Source: Ottowia sp. SB7-C50
GTDB taxonomy: Bacteria > Pseudomonadota > Gammaproteobacteria > Burkholderiales > Burkholderiaceae_C
Reading direction: 5' to 3'
Length of the DNA stretch: 64,000 nucleotides
Assembly (NCBI RefSeq): GCF_033110285.1
Contig: NZ_CP136995.1
Coordinates: 930,001-994,000 of the forward strand
The first letter of the stretch is position 1. Each line of letters opens with the position of its first letter. The position numbers were made by a program, and so were the translations under genes. Positions 21,187 through 30,287 of this stretch are shown piece after piece. Under the pieces are notes generated by a model. That model was given only the letters and a program-made list of their open reading frames with translations, made no database searches and was not told where the DNA came from.

Positions 21187-23166
21187 TCAGAAATAGATGC
21201 CGCGCATCCACTGCTGCAGCGTGGCCTGGTCCTTGGTCGGCTCGGCGTGGTCGTCGTGCCGCGCGGCGCCGGATTCGCCGAACATGCGGAACGATGTGTT
21301 CATGATGATCTGCGCCACGCGCGGCGCCAGCGCGTACAGCACCTGGCCGGTCACGCCCAGGCGCGTGGTGATGCGCGTGGGGCGATGCACGATGGCTTCG
21401 CACACCATGCCCGCGGCATCCTCGGGTGTCAGCGTGGGCACCTGTTCGTACAGCTTGGTGGGGGCGATCATGGGCGTCTTCACCAGCGGCATGTTGATGG
21501 TGGTGAAGAACACGCCGCGGTCGGTGAACTCCGAGGCCGCGCAGCGTGTCCACGCGTCCAGCGCCGACTTCGACGCGACATAGGCCGAGAAGCGCGGCGC
21601 ATTCGTCAGCACGCCGATGGACGAGATGTTGATGATGTGGCCGTCGCGCCGCGCCGACATGTCGGGCAGCAGGTACATGCTCAGGCGCACCGCACCGAAG
21701 TAGTTGAGTTGCATGGTGCGCTCGTAGTCGTGAAAGCGGTCGTACGAATTCTCGATCGCGCGCCGGATCGAGCGCCCGGCGTTGTTGACCAGCACCGATA
21801 CCGGGCCGTGCGCGTCGCGGATGCGCTGGGCAACGGCTTCCACCTGCGCCATGTCGGCCAGGTCGGCCTCGTAGGCATGCAGCTTCAGGCCGCGCGCCTC
21901 GAACTCACGCACGGCTTCGTCCAGCGCCTCCTTGCCGCGCGCCACGGTGACCACGATGGCGCCGACCTCGGCCAGGCGCAGCGCCAGCGCCTTGCCGATG
22001 CCGGACGACCCGCCCGTCACCACCACCACCTTGCCGTCGACGCGGCCGCGCAGGCTGCGGTCGATGAACAGGTCCGGGTCAAGGTGCCGTTCCCAGTAAT
22101 CCCACAGCCGCCAGGCGTAGTCTTCCAGCGCCGGCACGGCGATGCCGGTGCCCTTGAGCGCGCGCTGCGTTTCGCGGTTGTCAAAGCGCGTCGGGTAGTT
22201 GACAAAGCGCATGATGTCGGGCGGCAGGCCCAGCTCCTTCATCATCGCGTTGCGGATGCGGCGCACCGGCGTCAGCGCCAGCAGCGCCTTGCGCAGGTAC
22301 GAAGGCACAAAGCCCAGCAGCGCGGCGTTGAAGCGCAACGACATCTGCGGCGCATGGCCGGCGCGCGCGAAGATGTTGAGCACGTCGCCCACGCGGCGCG
22401 GCTGCGGATCGACCAGCTGGAAGCACTTGCCATCCTCGCCCTTCAGATGGGCGATGTGGTCCACCGCGTCCACCACGAAGTCCACCGGAACCAGGTTGAT
22501 GCGCCCGCCTTCGACGCCGATGGTGGGCATCCACGGCGGCAGCAGCGCGCGCAACTTCTGGATCAGCTTGAAGAAGTAGTAGGGGCCGTCAATCTTGTCC
22601 ATTTCGCCCGTGCGCGAATCGCCCACCACGATGGCGGGGCGGTAGATGCGCCAGGGCACCTGGCACTCGCGCCGCACGATGGCCTCGGAATCGTGCTTGG
22701 TCTTGAAATAGGGGTGGTCCAGCCCTTCGGCCTGGTCGAACATGTCTTCGCGGAACACGCCTTCGTACATGCCGGCCGCGGCGATGGAACTGAACAGGTG
22801 GAAATGCCGGGCGCCGATGGCCTCGGCAAAGCGCACCGTATGGCGCGTGCCTTGCACGTTGACTTTCAGCTGGCTGGCGGCGTCGGCGTTCAGGTCGTAG
22901 ATGGCCGCCAGGTGAAAGAAGTGCGTGGTGCGCTTGCCGATCCTGCGGCGGTCGGAGGCCGAGATGCCCAGCATCTCCTGCGTGAGATCGCCCACCACGG
23001 GCAAGGCGCGCGTTTCGTCACAGCCCCAGTACTCGTACAGCGCAGGCAGGCGCTCGCGCTCGCTCTCCAGGATGAGGAAGAAGATGCGCGAGCCTTCGCG
23101 TTGCAGCAGCTTGGCAACCAGCCGCTTGCCGATGAAACCCGTGGCACCCGTGATGAAGTACTGCAT
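21187..23166 (-). CDS. Two-domain fatty acyl-CoA/thioester reductase (SDR-SDR fusion)
   Basis: 659 residues with two Rossmann domains. The N-terminal extended-SDR domain (GATGFIG at 7-13, YFKTK as the YxxxK site) resembles male-sterility/thioester reductases. The C-terminal classical SDR domain begins near residue 370 (VVVVTGGSSGIGKA) with the NISSIG serine and SAYVASK catalytic motif. This arrangement and length are those of the alcohol-forming fatty acyl-CoA reductase of Marinobacter (Maqu_2507 type), which makes fatty alcohol from acyl-CoA in two steps. A wax-ester synthase gene 3.6 kb away fits that role. Alternative: an SDR acting on another acyl or polyketide thioester. Confidence 0.8.
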   Translation of the reverse strand: MQYFITGATGFIGKRLVAKLLQREGSRIFFLILESERERLPALYEYWGCDETRALPVVGDLTQEMLGISASDRRRIGKRTTHFFHLAAIYDLNADAASQLKVNVQGTRHTVRFAEAIGARHFHLFSSIAAAGMYEGVFREDMFDQAEGLDHPYFKTKHDSEAIVRRECQVPWRIYRPAIVVGDSRTGEMDKIDGPYYFFKLIQKLRALLPPWMPTIGVEGGRINLVPVDFVVDAVDHIAHLKGEDGKCFQLVDPQPRRVGDVLNIFARAGHAPQMSLRFNAALLGFVPSYLRKALLALTPVRRIRNAMMKELGLPPDIMRFVNYPTRFDNRETQRALKGTGIAVPALEDYAWRLWDYWERHLDPDLFIDRSLRGRVDGKVVVVTGGSSGIGKALALRLAEVGAIVVTVARGKEALDEAVREFEARGLKLHAYEADLADMAQVEAVAQRIRDAHGPVSVLVNNAGRSIRRAIENSYDRFHDYERTMQLNYFGAVRLSMYLLPDMSARRDGHIINISSIGVLTNAPRFSAYVASKSALDAWTRCAASEFTDRGVFFTTINMPLVKTPMIAPTKLYEQVPTLTPEDAAGMVCEAIVHRPTRITTRLGVTGQVLYALAPRVAQIIMNTSFRMFGESGAARHDDHAEPTKDQATLQQWMRGIYF

Positions 23167-23364
23167 GGTTGGCTCCTGCCTCTACTGACCTGGATGGCAG
23201 ACATTCTAGGAGCGGCGATGCGTGCAGATCACCATCCGTTCAGCGCCATCGGCACGCGCCAGCGAATAGTGTGAATGCTCTAAAACCCTGACCTACACTG
23301 GCTTGGCAGCGGGCCCGATCAACACAGACCCGCCATTCAACCACCATCAAGCAAGGGGATCGAC

Positions 23365-23850
23365 ATGGTCAGCAAACTCAAGACGCTCTCTGAAAACAAG
23401 CAGCTAGCCAACACCATCAAGGACTCGACGCAGCAGATCTGGCTGGCCGGCCTGGGTGCGTTCTCCAAGGCGCAGGAAGAAGGCGGCAAGGTGTTCGACG
23501 CGCTGGTCAAGGAAGGCGAGACGCTGCAGCACAAGACGCGTCAGCTGGCCGACGACCGCATCGCCGCCGTGGCCGGCCGCGCAGCCGACACCTGGGATCG
23601 CCTGGAGCAGGTCTTCGAAGACCGCGTGGCGCGTGCGCTGGGCAGCCTGGGCGTGCCCAGCAAGAAGGAAATCGACACGCTGTCCAAGCGCGTCGCCGAC
23701 CTGACCGCGGCGGTGCAGACCCTGGCCCAGGCGCAAGCGAAGGCACCGGCGCCCAAGCGGGCATCGGCGCCCAAAGCATCGGCCCCTGCCAAGGCCGCCA
23801 AGGTCGTCAAGACCGCACCGGCGAAAAAGGCCGCTCGCAAGAGCGCCTGA
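23365..23850 (+). CDS. Phasin family protein (PHA granule-associated)
   Basis: 161 residues. The first ~110 are an amphipathic helical phasin domain (QQIWLAGLGAFSKAQEEGGKVF is the family hallmark, shown here in part as WLAGLGAFSKAQ) ending in a Leu-zipper-like helix. The last ~45 are Ala/Lys/Pro-rich, like the histone-like tail of PhaF, and probably bind DNA. PhaF-type proteins coat polyhydroxyalkanoate granules and help partition them. The 198 bases upstream separate it from the divergent reductase gene and should hold both promoters. Confidence 0.88.
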   Translation: MVSKLKTLSENKQLANTIKDSTQQIWLAGLGAFSKAQEEGGKVFDALVKEGETLQHKTRQLADDRIAAVAGRAADTWDRLEQVFEDRVARALGSLGVPSKKEIDTLSKRVADLTAAVQTLAQAQAKAPAPKRASAPKASAPAKAAKVVKTAPAKKAARKSA

Positions 23851-23978
23851 TCACCCTGGGGTGACAGGCGCACCGCTGCGCCGCCGGGGTCTGTCTCCGG
23901 GCGCGCGGCCGGTGCCCGACGCGTTGCGACGCGGTCTGAGCGCACGCGGTGACATGACGGGTGACAGGAGGGCATGCT

Positions 23979-25169
23979 TTGTCCAAGATCGGAATCGCCT
24001 TGGCCGGCGGAGGCCCGTTGGGCGGCATCTACGAAGTGGGTGCCTGCGTGGCCCTGGAAGAAGCGGTGGACGGCCTGGATACCACCCAGGCCGACATCTA
24101 TGTGGGCGTCAGCGCGGGCAGCTTCATTGCCGCGCTGCTGGCCAATGGCTTCGGACCCCGGCGGCTTGCCCGCATCCTGCTGGGCAATGAGCGCCATCTC
24201 GGGTTTGATCCGAGCCGCCTGTTGCGGCCTGCGCTGGGTGAATACGGACGGCGACTTCTCTCCGTCCCACGGCTCGCTGCCGAAGGACTGCTCGACTACC
24301 TGAGTCGACCCTCCAAGGGCTTTTTCGAATCGCTGCAGCGCCTGTCGCGCGCCATTCCAGCCGGCGTGCTCGACGGCGCGGGCATTGACGGCGTGCTGCG
24401 TCAGCTGTTTTCGGCGAACGGTCACACCAACGATTTCCGGCAGCTGCGAAGTCGCCTGTTCGTGATCGCGACCGATCTGGATTCGAGCCAGGCCGTTGTG
24501 TTCGGCGCGCCCGGCCGCGACGACGTGCCCATTTCGACGGCGGTGCAGGCCAGCTCTGCATTGCCGGGCCTGTTTCCGCCCGTCGAAATCGGTGGACGCC
24601 ACTATGTGGACGGTGCGCTGATCAAGACCCTGCACGCGTCAGTGGCCTTGCGCGAAGGGGTCGACCTGCTGTTGTGCATCAACCCGCTGGTGCCCTTTGA
24701 CGCCACGCTGGCCGAGCAGCGCGACGGCGTACGCCACCGCCTCAACGACGGCGGGCTGCCAGCCGTGCTGGGGCAGACTTTCCGCGCCATCATCCGCTCG
24801 CGCATGCGGGTCGGCATGGAGCGCTATCGGCACGAATTCAAGAACGCCGACGTGGTGGTGTTCGAACCGGCGCAGGATGACGAGGTGATCTTCCTGGCTA
24901 ACCTGTTCAGCTACAGCGACCGCGCACGGCTGTGCGAGCACGCCTACCAGCGCACGCGCGCCGACCTGTACCGCCGCCGTGACGAACTGGCGCCGCTGCT
25001 GCAGCGCCATGGGCTGAAGCTGAATCTGGACGTGTTGCTTGACCCGAGCCGCACCTTGCTGGAGCCGGGCCAGGCGCAAGGGCCGGCGACCATCGCGGCC
25101 AGCATGGTGGCGCTGGAACACGCACTGGACGATTTGCAGGGCCGCATGCGCACGGGGCACGCTGGCTGA
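23979..25169 (+). CDS. Patatin-like phospholipase (cytosolic)
   Basis: About 396 residues. Glycine-rich oxyanion loop ALAGGGPLGG near the N-terminus, nucleophile motif GVSAGS, and HYVDGAL as the DGG/A aspartate motif. There is no signal peptide. I choose the TTG at 23979 because AGGAGG lies seven bases upstream; a GTG at 23961 is the first in-frame start but has no such site. Patatins near PHA and neutral-lipid genes have been considered granule-associated lipases; the substrate here is unknown. It lies between the phasin gene and a TetR gene, all on one strand. Confidence 0.85.
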   Translation: MSKIGIALAGGGPLGGIYEVGACVALEEAVDGLDTTQADIYVGVSAGSFIAALLANGFGPRRLARILLGNERHLGFDPSRLLRPALGEYGRRLLSVPRLAAEGLLDYLSRPSKGFFESLQRLSRAIPAGVLDGAGIDGVLRQLFSANGHTNDFRQLRSRLFVIATDLDSSQAVVFGAPGRDDVPISTAVQASSALPGLFPPVEIGGRHYVDGALIKTLHASVALREGVDLLLCINPLVPFDATLAEQRDGVRHRLNDGGLPAVLGQTFRAIIRSRMRVGMERYRHEFKNADVVVFEPAQDDEVIFLANLFSYSDRARLCEHAYQRTRADLYRRRDELAPLLQRHGLKLNLDVLLDPSRTLLEPGQAQGPATIAASMVALEHALDDLQGRMRTGHAG

Positions 25170-25194
25170 AGGGCGGCTGGGATCGCAACGGCAC

Positions 25195-25866
25195 ATGGTG
25201 AAATCCGGCATGGCCAAACCCAAGCGTCGCACCCCCGAGCGCATTCTGGAAACCGCGCTGCGTCTGTTCAATGACTTCGGCGAGCCGAACGTGACGACGG
25301 CCGCGATTGCCGACGAGATGAACATCAGTCCCGGCAATCTGTACTACCACTACCGCAACAAGGACGAGATCGTCGAAGCCCTGTTCGTGCGTTACGAACG
25401 CGAGATCGACGGCTTGCTGACCTTGCGCGACACGGCGCCGCGCGAGGTCGAGGACGTGTGGTTTTTCATGCACCTGTTGTTCGAGACGATCTGGAAATAC
25501 CGCTTTGTCTACCGCGACATCAACGACCTGCTGATGCGCAACCGCCTGGTCGAAACGCATTTCCAGCGCATCCTGGCGCACAAGCAACAAACGGCAGTAT
25601 CGCTGTGCAACGGCCTGGCCGCGGCTGGGGCGCTGGATGCCACGCCGGACGAGATCGCCGCGCTGGCGGTCAACATCACGCTGGTCACCACGTTCTGGCT
25701 GTCGTTCGAGCAAGCGCGGCACCCGCGCAGGCCACCCGACATGGGGCTCGGCGTGCACCAGGCGCTGTCACTGGCCGCGCCGTGGATGCGCGAGCCTGCG
25801 CGGCGCCTGCTGGAAAGGTTGTCGCACGCCTACATTCATCCACCGTCGCGAGGAGACACAACATGA
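25195..25866 (+). CDS. TetR/AcrR family transcriptional regulator
   Basis: 223 residues: N-terminal TetR helix-turn-helix (RILETALRLFNDFGEPNVTTAAIADEM, with ISPGNLYYHYRNKDEIVEALF as recognition region), then a helical ligand domain matching the TetR_C group often found beside acyl-CoA and PHA genes. It probably senses an acyl-CoA or fatty acid and controls the neighbouring lipid genes; the ligand is inferred from context only. The start may be 25195 or the ATG at 25210. Its stop overlaps the next start (ATGA), indicating translational coupling. Confidence 0.88.
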   Translation: MVKSGMAKPKRRTPERILETALRLFNDFGEPNVTTAAIADEMNISPGNLYYHYRNKDEIVEALFVRYEREIDGLLTLRDTAPREVEDVWFFMHLLFETIWKYRFVYRDINDLLMRNRLVETHFQRILAHKQQTAVSLCNGLAAAGALDATPDEIAALAVNITLVTTFWLSFEQARHPRRPPDMGLGVHQALSLAAPWMREPARRLLERLSHAYIHPPSRGDTT

Positions 25867-26648
25867 GCAAAAGCGCCTGGAAGGCCTTTCCCTACCCCGA
25901 TCCCGCCTATGTCTACGCCGGTGCGGCGCTGAAGAAGGCCTGGGCCCGCCTGCACCAGGGCGACCAGGAGCCCTGGCCGCAGAAGACGGCCGCGCAGAAT
26001 GCCTGGCGCGCCTACCATGCCGGCGAATTCGCCAAGGCGGTGGAGCTGGGTCTCGCGGCCGGCGACGCCAGCGGCACCAACGCGGCCAGCAAGGCGGCCA
26101 TGATCTACGCCAACGCCATCGAAGGCAGCGAATCGCGCAGGCTGGCGATCTTCCAGGAAGTGGTGCACCGCTGCGAGGCCCTGCAGGCCAGTGACCCCGG
26201 CAACGCCAACGCCTGGTACTACCAAGCCTACGCCCTGGGCCGCTATAGCCAGGGCATCTCGGTGGTCAAGGCGCTGGCCGAAGGCCTGGGCGGCAAGGTG
26301 CGCGACAGCCTGCTCAAGGCCATCGAACTGGAGCCGCGCCACGCCGACGCGCACATCGCGCTCGGCACCCTGCACGCCGAGATCATCGACAAGGTCGGCG
26401 CGGTCGTGGGCGGTCTGACCTACGGCGCCAAGAAGGACCTGGCAGAGAAGCGCTTCAAGACCGCGCTCGAACTCAACCCGCATTCCGCCATTGCCATGAC
26501 GGAATACGCCAACGGCCTGGCCATGATGTTCGGCAAGTCGCGGCTGAAGGAAGCCGAGCGCCTGTACGCCGAAGCCGCACAGTGCACGCCGGCGGACGCC
26601 ATGGAGCGGCTGGACGTCGAAGCGGCCAAGGCCGAGCTGGCGGCCTAG
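25863..26648 (+). CDS. TPR-like helical protein of unknown function
   Basis: 261 residues with tetratricopeptide-like helical pairs (DPGNANAWYYQAYALGRY, EPRHADAHIALGTLHAE, NPHSAIAMTEYANGLAMM), suggesting a protein-interaction scaffold. No signal peptide. An AGGAG precedes the ATG, and the start overlaps the TetR stop codon, so the two are coupled. Its stop codon is the first base triplet of the long inverted repeat at 26647-26812. Function unknown; context suggests a role with the storage-lipid genes. Confidence 0.8.
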   Translation: MSKSAWKAFPYPDPAYVYAGAALKKAWARLHQGDQEPWPQKTAAQNAWRAYHAGEFAKAVELGLAAGDASGTNAASKAAMIYANAIEGSESRRLAIFQEVVHRCEALQASDPGNANAWYYQAYALGRYSQGISVVKALAEGLGGKVRDSLLKAIELEPRHADAHIALGTLHAEIIDKVGAVVGGLTYGAKKDLAEKRFKTALELNPHSAIAMTEYANGLAMMFGKSRLKEAERLYAEAAQCTPADAMERLDVEAAKAELAA

Positions 26649-26812
26649 GAGTCTGCGCTGCAGAAGGAGCGTCGGCTGCAACGCGCGAGAAAACGGTCCA
26701 TCGCGGCGCTACCTCCGGCGCCCATAGCCCGGCAATGGGCTTGTCGGTACACCGAAGCTGTCCTCGTTTTTCGCGCGTTTCGCTTCGACGCCTTCTACCG
26801 CGCAGACTCCTG
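26647..26812. repeat. Long imperfect inverted repeat between convergent genes
   Basis: Arms of about 50 bases start AGGAGTCTGCGC on each strand and continue through AACGCGCGAGAAAACG versus AACGCGCGAAAAACG with few mismatches and a small gap. An inner hairpin GCCCATAG...ATGGGC sits in the middle. The stop codons of both flanking genes fall in the arms. It may be a bidirectional terminator or a small non-autonomous insertion element with terminal inverted repeats. Confidence 0.75.
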
Positions 26813-28342
26813 GCCTTTGGCCGGGCTTTTCGCCCGCGCCCGCGCCGGGCTGCGCCGTGCCAAGCGTTGGCGCTCGGGCACGGCTGGCGGCTTGCCGTCC
26901 CAGTAGAGTGCGGTGTGGGCGTGCACCACGTCCGGGTCGTCCAGGCATTCCCACGGCTCCATCAGCACCAGCATCAGCAGCTTGTCGAATTCCTCGGCGA
27001 AGCGGTGCACGATGCGCTCGGGATCGGGCACCAGCTTGCGGTCGGTGATCAGGCCGAACTGCACCTGGTTGTTGTACGACAGGATCGACACGCCCATGCC
27101 CACGCTGCCCGATTGCGGCACCCAGAAGAACGGCTGGCGCAGCCGCGCGCCGGCGATGCGCAGCGCCTGCTGTGGGCCGGGCACGTTGGTCATGACGGCG
27201 GTGGCCTTGTTCGCCAGGAAGTCCAGCAACTGCTCCTGCACCAGTTGCGGCCCCATGCCGGCCAGGCCGAGGATGGACAGCGTGAGCGCTGGCTGGTACG
27301 AGTGCTTCATCGCCCGCATGCGCCGCCGCGTCTCGTACAGGCGCGCCAGCGGGTTGGCCACGCCGGCCGGCAGTTCCAGCGTCACCATGCCGAAGCGGTT
27401 GCCCAGCTTCCCGGCGTCGGCGGCCTTTCGCAGGTTGACCGGTACCAGCGCGCGAATTTCCACGTTGTCGGTCGGGTCGCCGCGCTCGACGAGATAGGCG
27501 CGCAGCGCACCCGCCACCGACGACAGCAGCAGGTCGTTGACCGAACTGTCAAGCACGCGGCCGACGGCCTTGACGTCGGGCAGGCTGATCGGATCGGACC
27601 ACGCCACGCGCTTGTCCAGGCCGGTGTGGCCCTTGAACCGCGTGTCCGAGTCCTTGGGCATCAGCAGCAGCTTGGCGGCCTCGGCCGTCAACCCGGTGCC
27701 GGTGCGCGCGTAGTCAAGCGCCTGCAGCGGGTTGGATACCCAGCTCCAGTAACGGCTCCACAAAGCGCTGGTGGCGCGCAGCGACAGCTCCGCAGCGCGC
27801 GAGACCGGGTGCCACACCAGGCCCCACAGCATGTCGTCGTGGCTGTGGTGAGCGGGCTCTGCCACGGTCGCAACTTCCTTCGGCGCCCCATCGTCGGCCA
27901 GCGACATGATCACGTTGACCAGCGCGATGCCGTCGGCGATGCAGTGATGAAAGCGCATCACCAGCGCGTGGCCGCCCATGCGCGTGTCGACGATGTGAAT
28001 TTCCCACAAGGGCCGCTCCCGGTTCAGCGGCTGGCTGGCCAGTTCGGCGACGAAGCGCTCCATCTCCGCCTTGTCGGCCTTGCCCGGCAACGCTGCACGG
28101 CGCACGTGGTTGTCGAGGTCGAAGTCGGGGTCGTCCACCCACCAGTAGCCGGTGGCCTCGTGACGCACGCGCTGACGAAAACGCGCGTGCGTCAGCATGC
28201 GTTCCTGCACCACCCGGCGCAACCGGGCCAGGTCCAGCTCGCCGTCGAACAGCATGACCCCGAGGATCTGCATCAGGTTGGTGGGCCGGTCCATACGCAG
28301 CCAGGCGGTATCGACAGGCGACATCTTTCGTGCGAGGGTCAT
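26795..28342 (-). CDS. Wax ester synthase / diacylglycerol acyltransferase (WS/DGAT)
   Basis: 515 residues. The hallmark catalytic motif HHCIADG (HHxxxDG) is near residue 143, N-terminal MSPVDTAWLRMDRPTNLMQ and the later PLNRERPLWE, NDLLLSSVAGALR and GPQQALRIAGARL motifs are all family signatures. The enzyme transfers an acyl group from acyl-CoA to a fatty alcohol or diacylglycerol, forming wax ester or triacylglycerol at the membrane. A candidate alcohol-forming reductase lies at 21187-23166. The C-terminal Arg/Pro/Ala-rich tail runs into the inverted repeat at 26.8 kb and may have been altered by it. Confidence 0.92.
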   Translation of the reverse strand: MTLARKMSPVDTAWLRMDRPTNLMQILGVMLFDGELDLARLRRVVQERMLTHARFRQRVRHEATGYWWVDDPDFDLDNHVRRAALPGKADKAEMERFVAELASQPLNRERPLWEIHIVDTRMGGHALVMRFHHCIADGIALVNVIMSLADDGAPKEVATVAEPAHHSHDDMLWGLVWHPVSRAAELSLRATSALWSRYWSWVSNPLQALDYARTGTGLTAEAAKLLLMPKDSDTRFKGHTGLDKRVAWSDPISLPDVKAVGRVLDSSVNDLLLSSVAGALRAYLVERGDPTDNVEIRALVPVNLRKAADAGKLGNRFGMVTLELPAGVANPLARLYETRRRMRAMKHSYQPALTLSILGLAGMGPQLVQEQLLDFLANKATAVMTNVPGPQQALRIAGARLRQPFFWVPQSGSVGMGVSILSYNNQVQFGLITDRKLVPDPERIVHRFAEEFDKLLMLVLMEPWECLDDPDVVHAHTALYWDGKPPAVPERQRLARRSPARARAKSPAKGQESAR

Positions 28343-28354
28343 GGCGGGTGGACC

Positions 28355-28645
28355 TCAGGAGGTGCGAGGGGCGAAACGCTGGTCGAAGTAGTCGTGAATT
28401 TGCCGTTCGAGTATGGACTTGAGCGGCGAGAAAACCAAGCCCAGGCGAATCTGCACGGTGACCTGCCGGCGCCCCAGCGTCAACCGGCCGGACAGCCCGG
28501 GCCGGTGGAAAGCCAGCGTGCCGTCGTCGTCCCACGCGTGCTGCAGGCCAAACCGCGACTGCAGGTCGTCGGCCACCGATTGGGCGGCGACCTTGGCCTT
28601 GCGAGGGGGCAGGGTGTGCATGCGCGTGATCGTGATCTCGCTCAT
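28355..28645 (-). CDS. Polyhydroxyalkanoic acid system family protein
   Basis: 96 residues, MSEITITRMHTLPPRKAKVAAQ at the start (shown as two parts of one family signature), then the LAFHRPGLSGRLTL, VTVQIRLGLVFSPLKSILERQIHDYF segments. This small family (PHA_gran_rgn) is found beside PHA granule genes. I use the ATG at 28645; longer readings have no family match. It lies 12 bases upstream of the WS/DGAT gene on the same strand, so both are probably one transcript. Exact role unknown. Confidence 0.82.
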   Translation of the reverse strand: MSEITITRMHTLPPRKAKVAAQSVADDLQSRFGLQHAWDDDGTLAFHRPGLSGRLTLGRRQVTVQIRLGLVFSPLKSILERQIHDYFDQRFAPRTS

Positions 28646-28827
28646 CACCAAAGTGTAAAACGCGCCGCTGACCCGGCCATCCACCGCGGCCCGCTCAGCC
28701 TGTGGCCGGCATGAAGGCGGCGGTGGGCAAGCGGGCGCGAGGCGTGGAAGAATCCACGGTTGGAATGATCCGACGGGGGGGCATGGCGAACCCGGCGGCG
28801 CGGCTGACGTAAGCAGGAGACTTTTCC

Positions 28828-29544
28828 ATGATCGACAAGATCGCCGCCTCCGTGGCCGAGGCGCTGGCCGATGTGCAGGACGGCGCCACGGTGCTGATCG
28901 GCGGCTTTGGCACGGCCGGCACGCCGGGCGAGCTGATCGAGGGGCTGATCGCGCAGGGCGCGCGCGACCTGACCCTGGTGTGCAACAACGCCGGCAATGG
29001 CGAACACGGCATCGCCGCACTGATCAAGGCCGGGCGCGTGCGCAAGATCATCTGCAGCTTTCCGCGCCAGGCCGACAGCCACGTGTTCGACGCCGCCTAC
29101 CGCAGCGGCAAGATCGAACTGGAACTGGTGCCGCAAGGCAACCTGGCCGAACGCATGCGCGCGGCGGGTGCGGGCATCGGCGCCTTCTTCACGCCCACCG
29201 GCTTCGGCACCGAACTGGCGCTGAACCCCGACGGCAGCGCCAAGGAAACGCGCCGCATCGATGGCCGCGACTACGTGCTCGAACACCCCATCCACGGCGA
29301 CGTGGCGCTGGTGAAGGCCGAGCGCGGCGACCGCTGGGGCAACCTGACCTACCGCATGGCGGCACGCAACTTCGGGCCCGTGGTGGCCATGGCGGCGCGC
29401 TTCACGGTGGCCAGCGTGCATGAGGTGGTCGAACTCGGGCAGCTGGACCCCGAGGCCGTCGTCACGCCTGGCATCTTTGTCAGCCGCGTGGTGCGGGTGC
29501 CGCGCACCGCCACCGCCGCGGGCGGCTTCAAGAACCCGGCCTGA
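28828..29544 (+). CDS. pcaI: 3-oxoadipate CoA-transferase subunit A
   Basis: 238 residues of the alpha subunit of a family I CoA-transferase, with the oxyanion/CoA motif IGGFGTAGTPGEL and CNNAGNGEHG. With PcaJ it moves CoA from succinyl-CoA to 3-oxoadipate. The order alpha, beta, then a 3-oxoadipyl-CoA thiolase is diagnostic for pcaIJF rather than an acetoacetate transferase. A GGAG-like site precedes the ATG. The 182-base upstream gap (divergent from the PHA-system gene) includes a G7 run at 28776-28782 and should hold the promoter. Confidence 0.9.
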   Translation: MIDKIAASVAEALADVQDGATVLIGGFGTAGTPGELIEGLIAQGARDLTLVCNNAGNGEHGIAALIKAGRVRKIICSFPRQADSHVFDAAYRSGKIELELVPQGNLAERMRAAGAGIGAFFTPTGFGTELALNPDGSAKETRRIDGRDYVLEHPIHGDVALVKAERGDRWGNLTYRMAARNFGPVVAMAARFTVASVHEVVELGQLDPEAVVTPGIFVSRVVRVPRTATAAGGFKNPA

Positions 29545-29546
29545 CC

Positions 29547-29596
29547 GGCCGCCAGCGCAAGGAGCAGCAGCGTGAGCAGCTATCAAAGACGAAGCA
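29547..29596 (+). repeat. Possible degenerate dispersed repeat at pcaJ start
   Basis: GCCAGCGC near the pcaI end and GCAGCTATCAAAGACGAAGCA across the pcaJ start resemble the repeat, but the middle is poor. If real, the pcaJ start codon lies inside it. Confidence 0.35.
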
Positions 29597-30222
29597 AGGA
29601 CGACCTCGCCCGGCGCGTGGCGCAGGACATTCCCGATGGCTCGTACGTCAACCTCGGCATCGGGCAACCCACACTGGTCGCCAACCACATTCCCGCCGGG
29701 CGCGAGGTCATCCTGCACAGCGAGAACGGCATCCTGGGCATGGGCCCGGCGCCGGCGCCGGGGCTTGAGGACTACGACCTCATCAACGCCGGCAAGCAGC
29801 CCGTCACGCTGCTGCCGGGCGGCGCGTTCTTTCACCACGCCGACAGCTTCGGCATGATGCGCGGCGGGCATCTGGACGTGTGCGTGCTGGGGGCCTTCCA
29901 GGTCTCGGCCCAGGGCGACCTGGCCAACTGGAGCACCGGCGAGCCCGGCGCCATTCCCGCCGTGGGCGGCGCCATGGACCTGGCCGTGGGTGCGCGGCAA
30001 ACCTGGGTGATGATGGATCTGCTGACCCGCGACGGCCAGTCGAAGCTGGTGGCGCGCTGCAGCTACCCGCTCACCGGGCTGGCGTGCGTCAAGCGCGTGT
30101 ACACCGACCTGGCCACCTTCGAATGCACGGCCGACGGGCTGGTGCTGGTGGATGCGGTCGATGGGCTGTCGCACGCCGAACTGGAGCGTCTGACTGGCCT
30201 CCCGATCGCGCAGAAGCCATAG
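29572..30222 (+). CDS. pcaJ: 3-oxoadipate CoA-transferase subunit B
   Basis: 216-residue beta subunit with the catalytic glutamate motif SENGILGMGP and the GGAFFHHADSF segment. It starts at a GTG (29572) preceded by AAGGAG, 27 bases after pcaI. The first residues (SSYQRRSKDDL) may be partly derived from the dispersed repeat. Completes the heteromeric transferase of the beta-ketoadipate pathway. Confidence 0.9.
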   Translation: MSSYQRRSKDDLARRVAQDIPDGSYVNLGIGQPTLVANHIPAGREVILHSENGILGMGPAPAPGLEDYDLINAGKQPVTLLPGGAFFHHADSFGMMRGGHLDVCVLGAFQVSAQGDLANWSTGEPGAIPAVGGAMDLAVGARQTWVMMDLLTRDGQSKLVARCSYPLTGLACVKRVYTDLATFECTADGLVLVDAVDGLSHAELERLTGLPIAQKP

Positions 30223-30287
30223 CGCGGGCTCGGCTACGATGCCGGGCAGAACACCCATTTAAACGATTCATCTTTCGAGGAGACCCC

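Noticed and set aside
28776..28782. G7 run upstream of pcaI as a further phase-variation tract
   Set aside because: It lies outside coding sequence and no promoter hexamers can be placed around it, so an effect cannot be supported.
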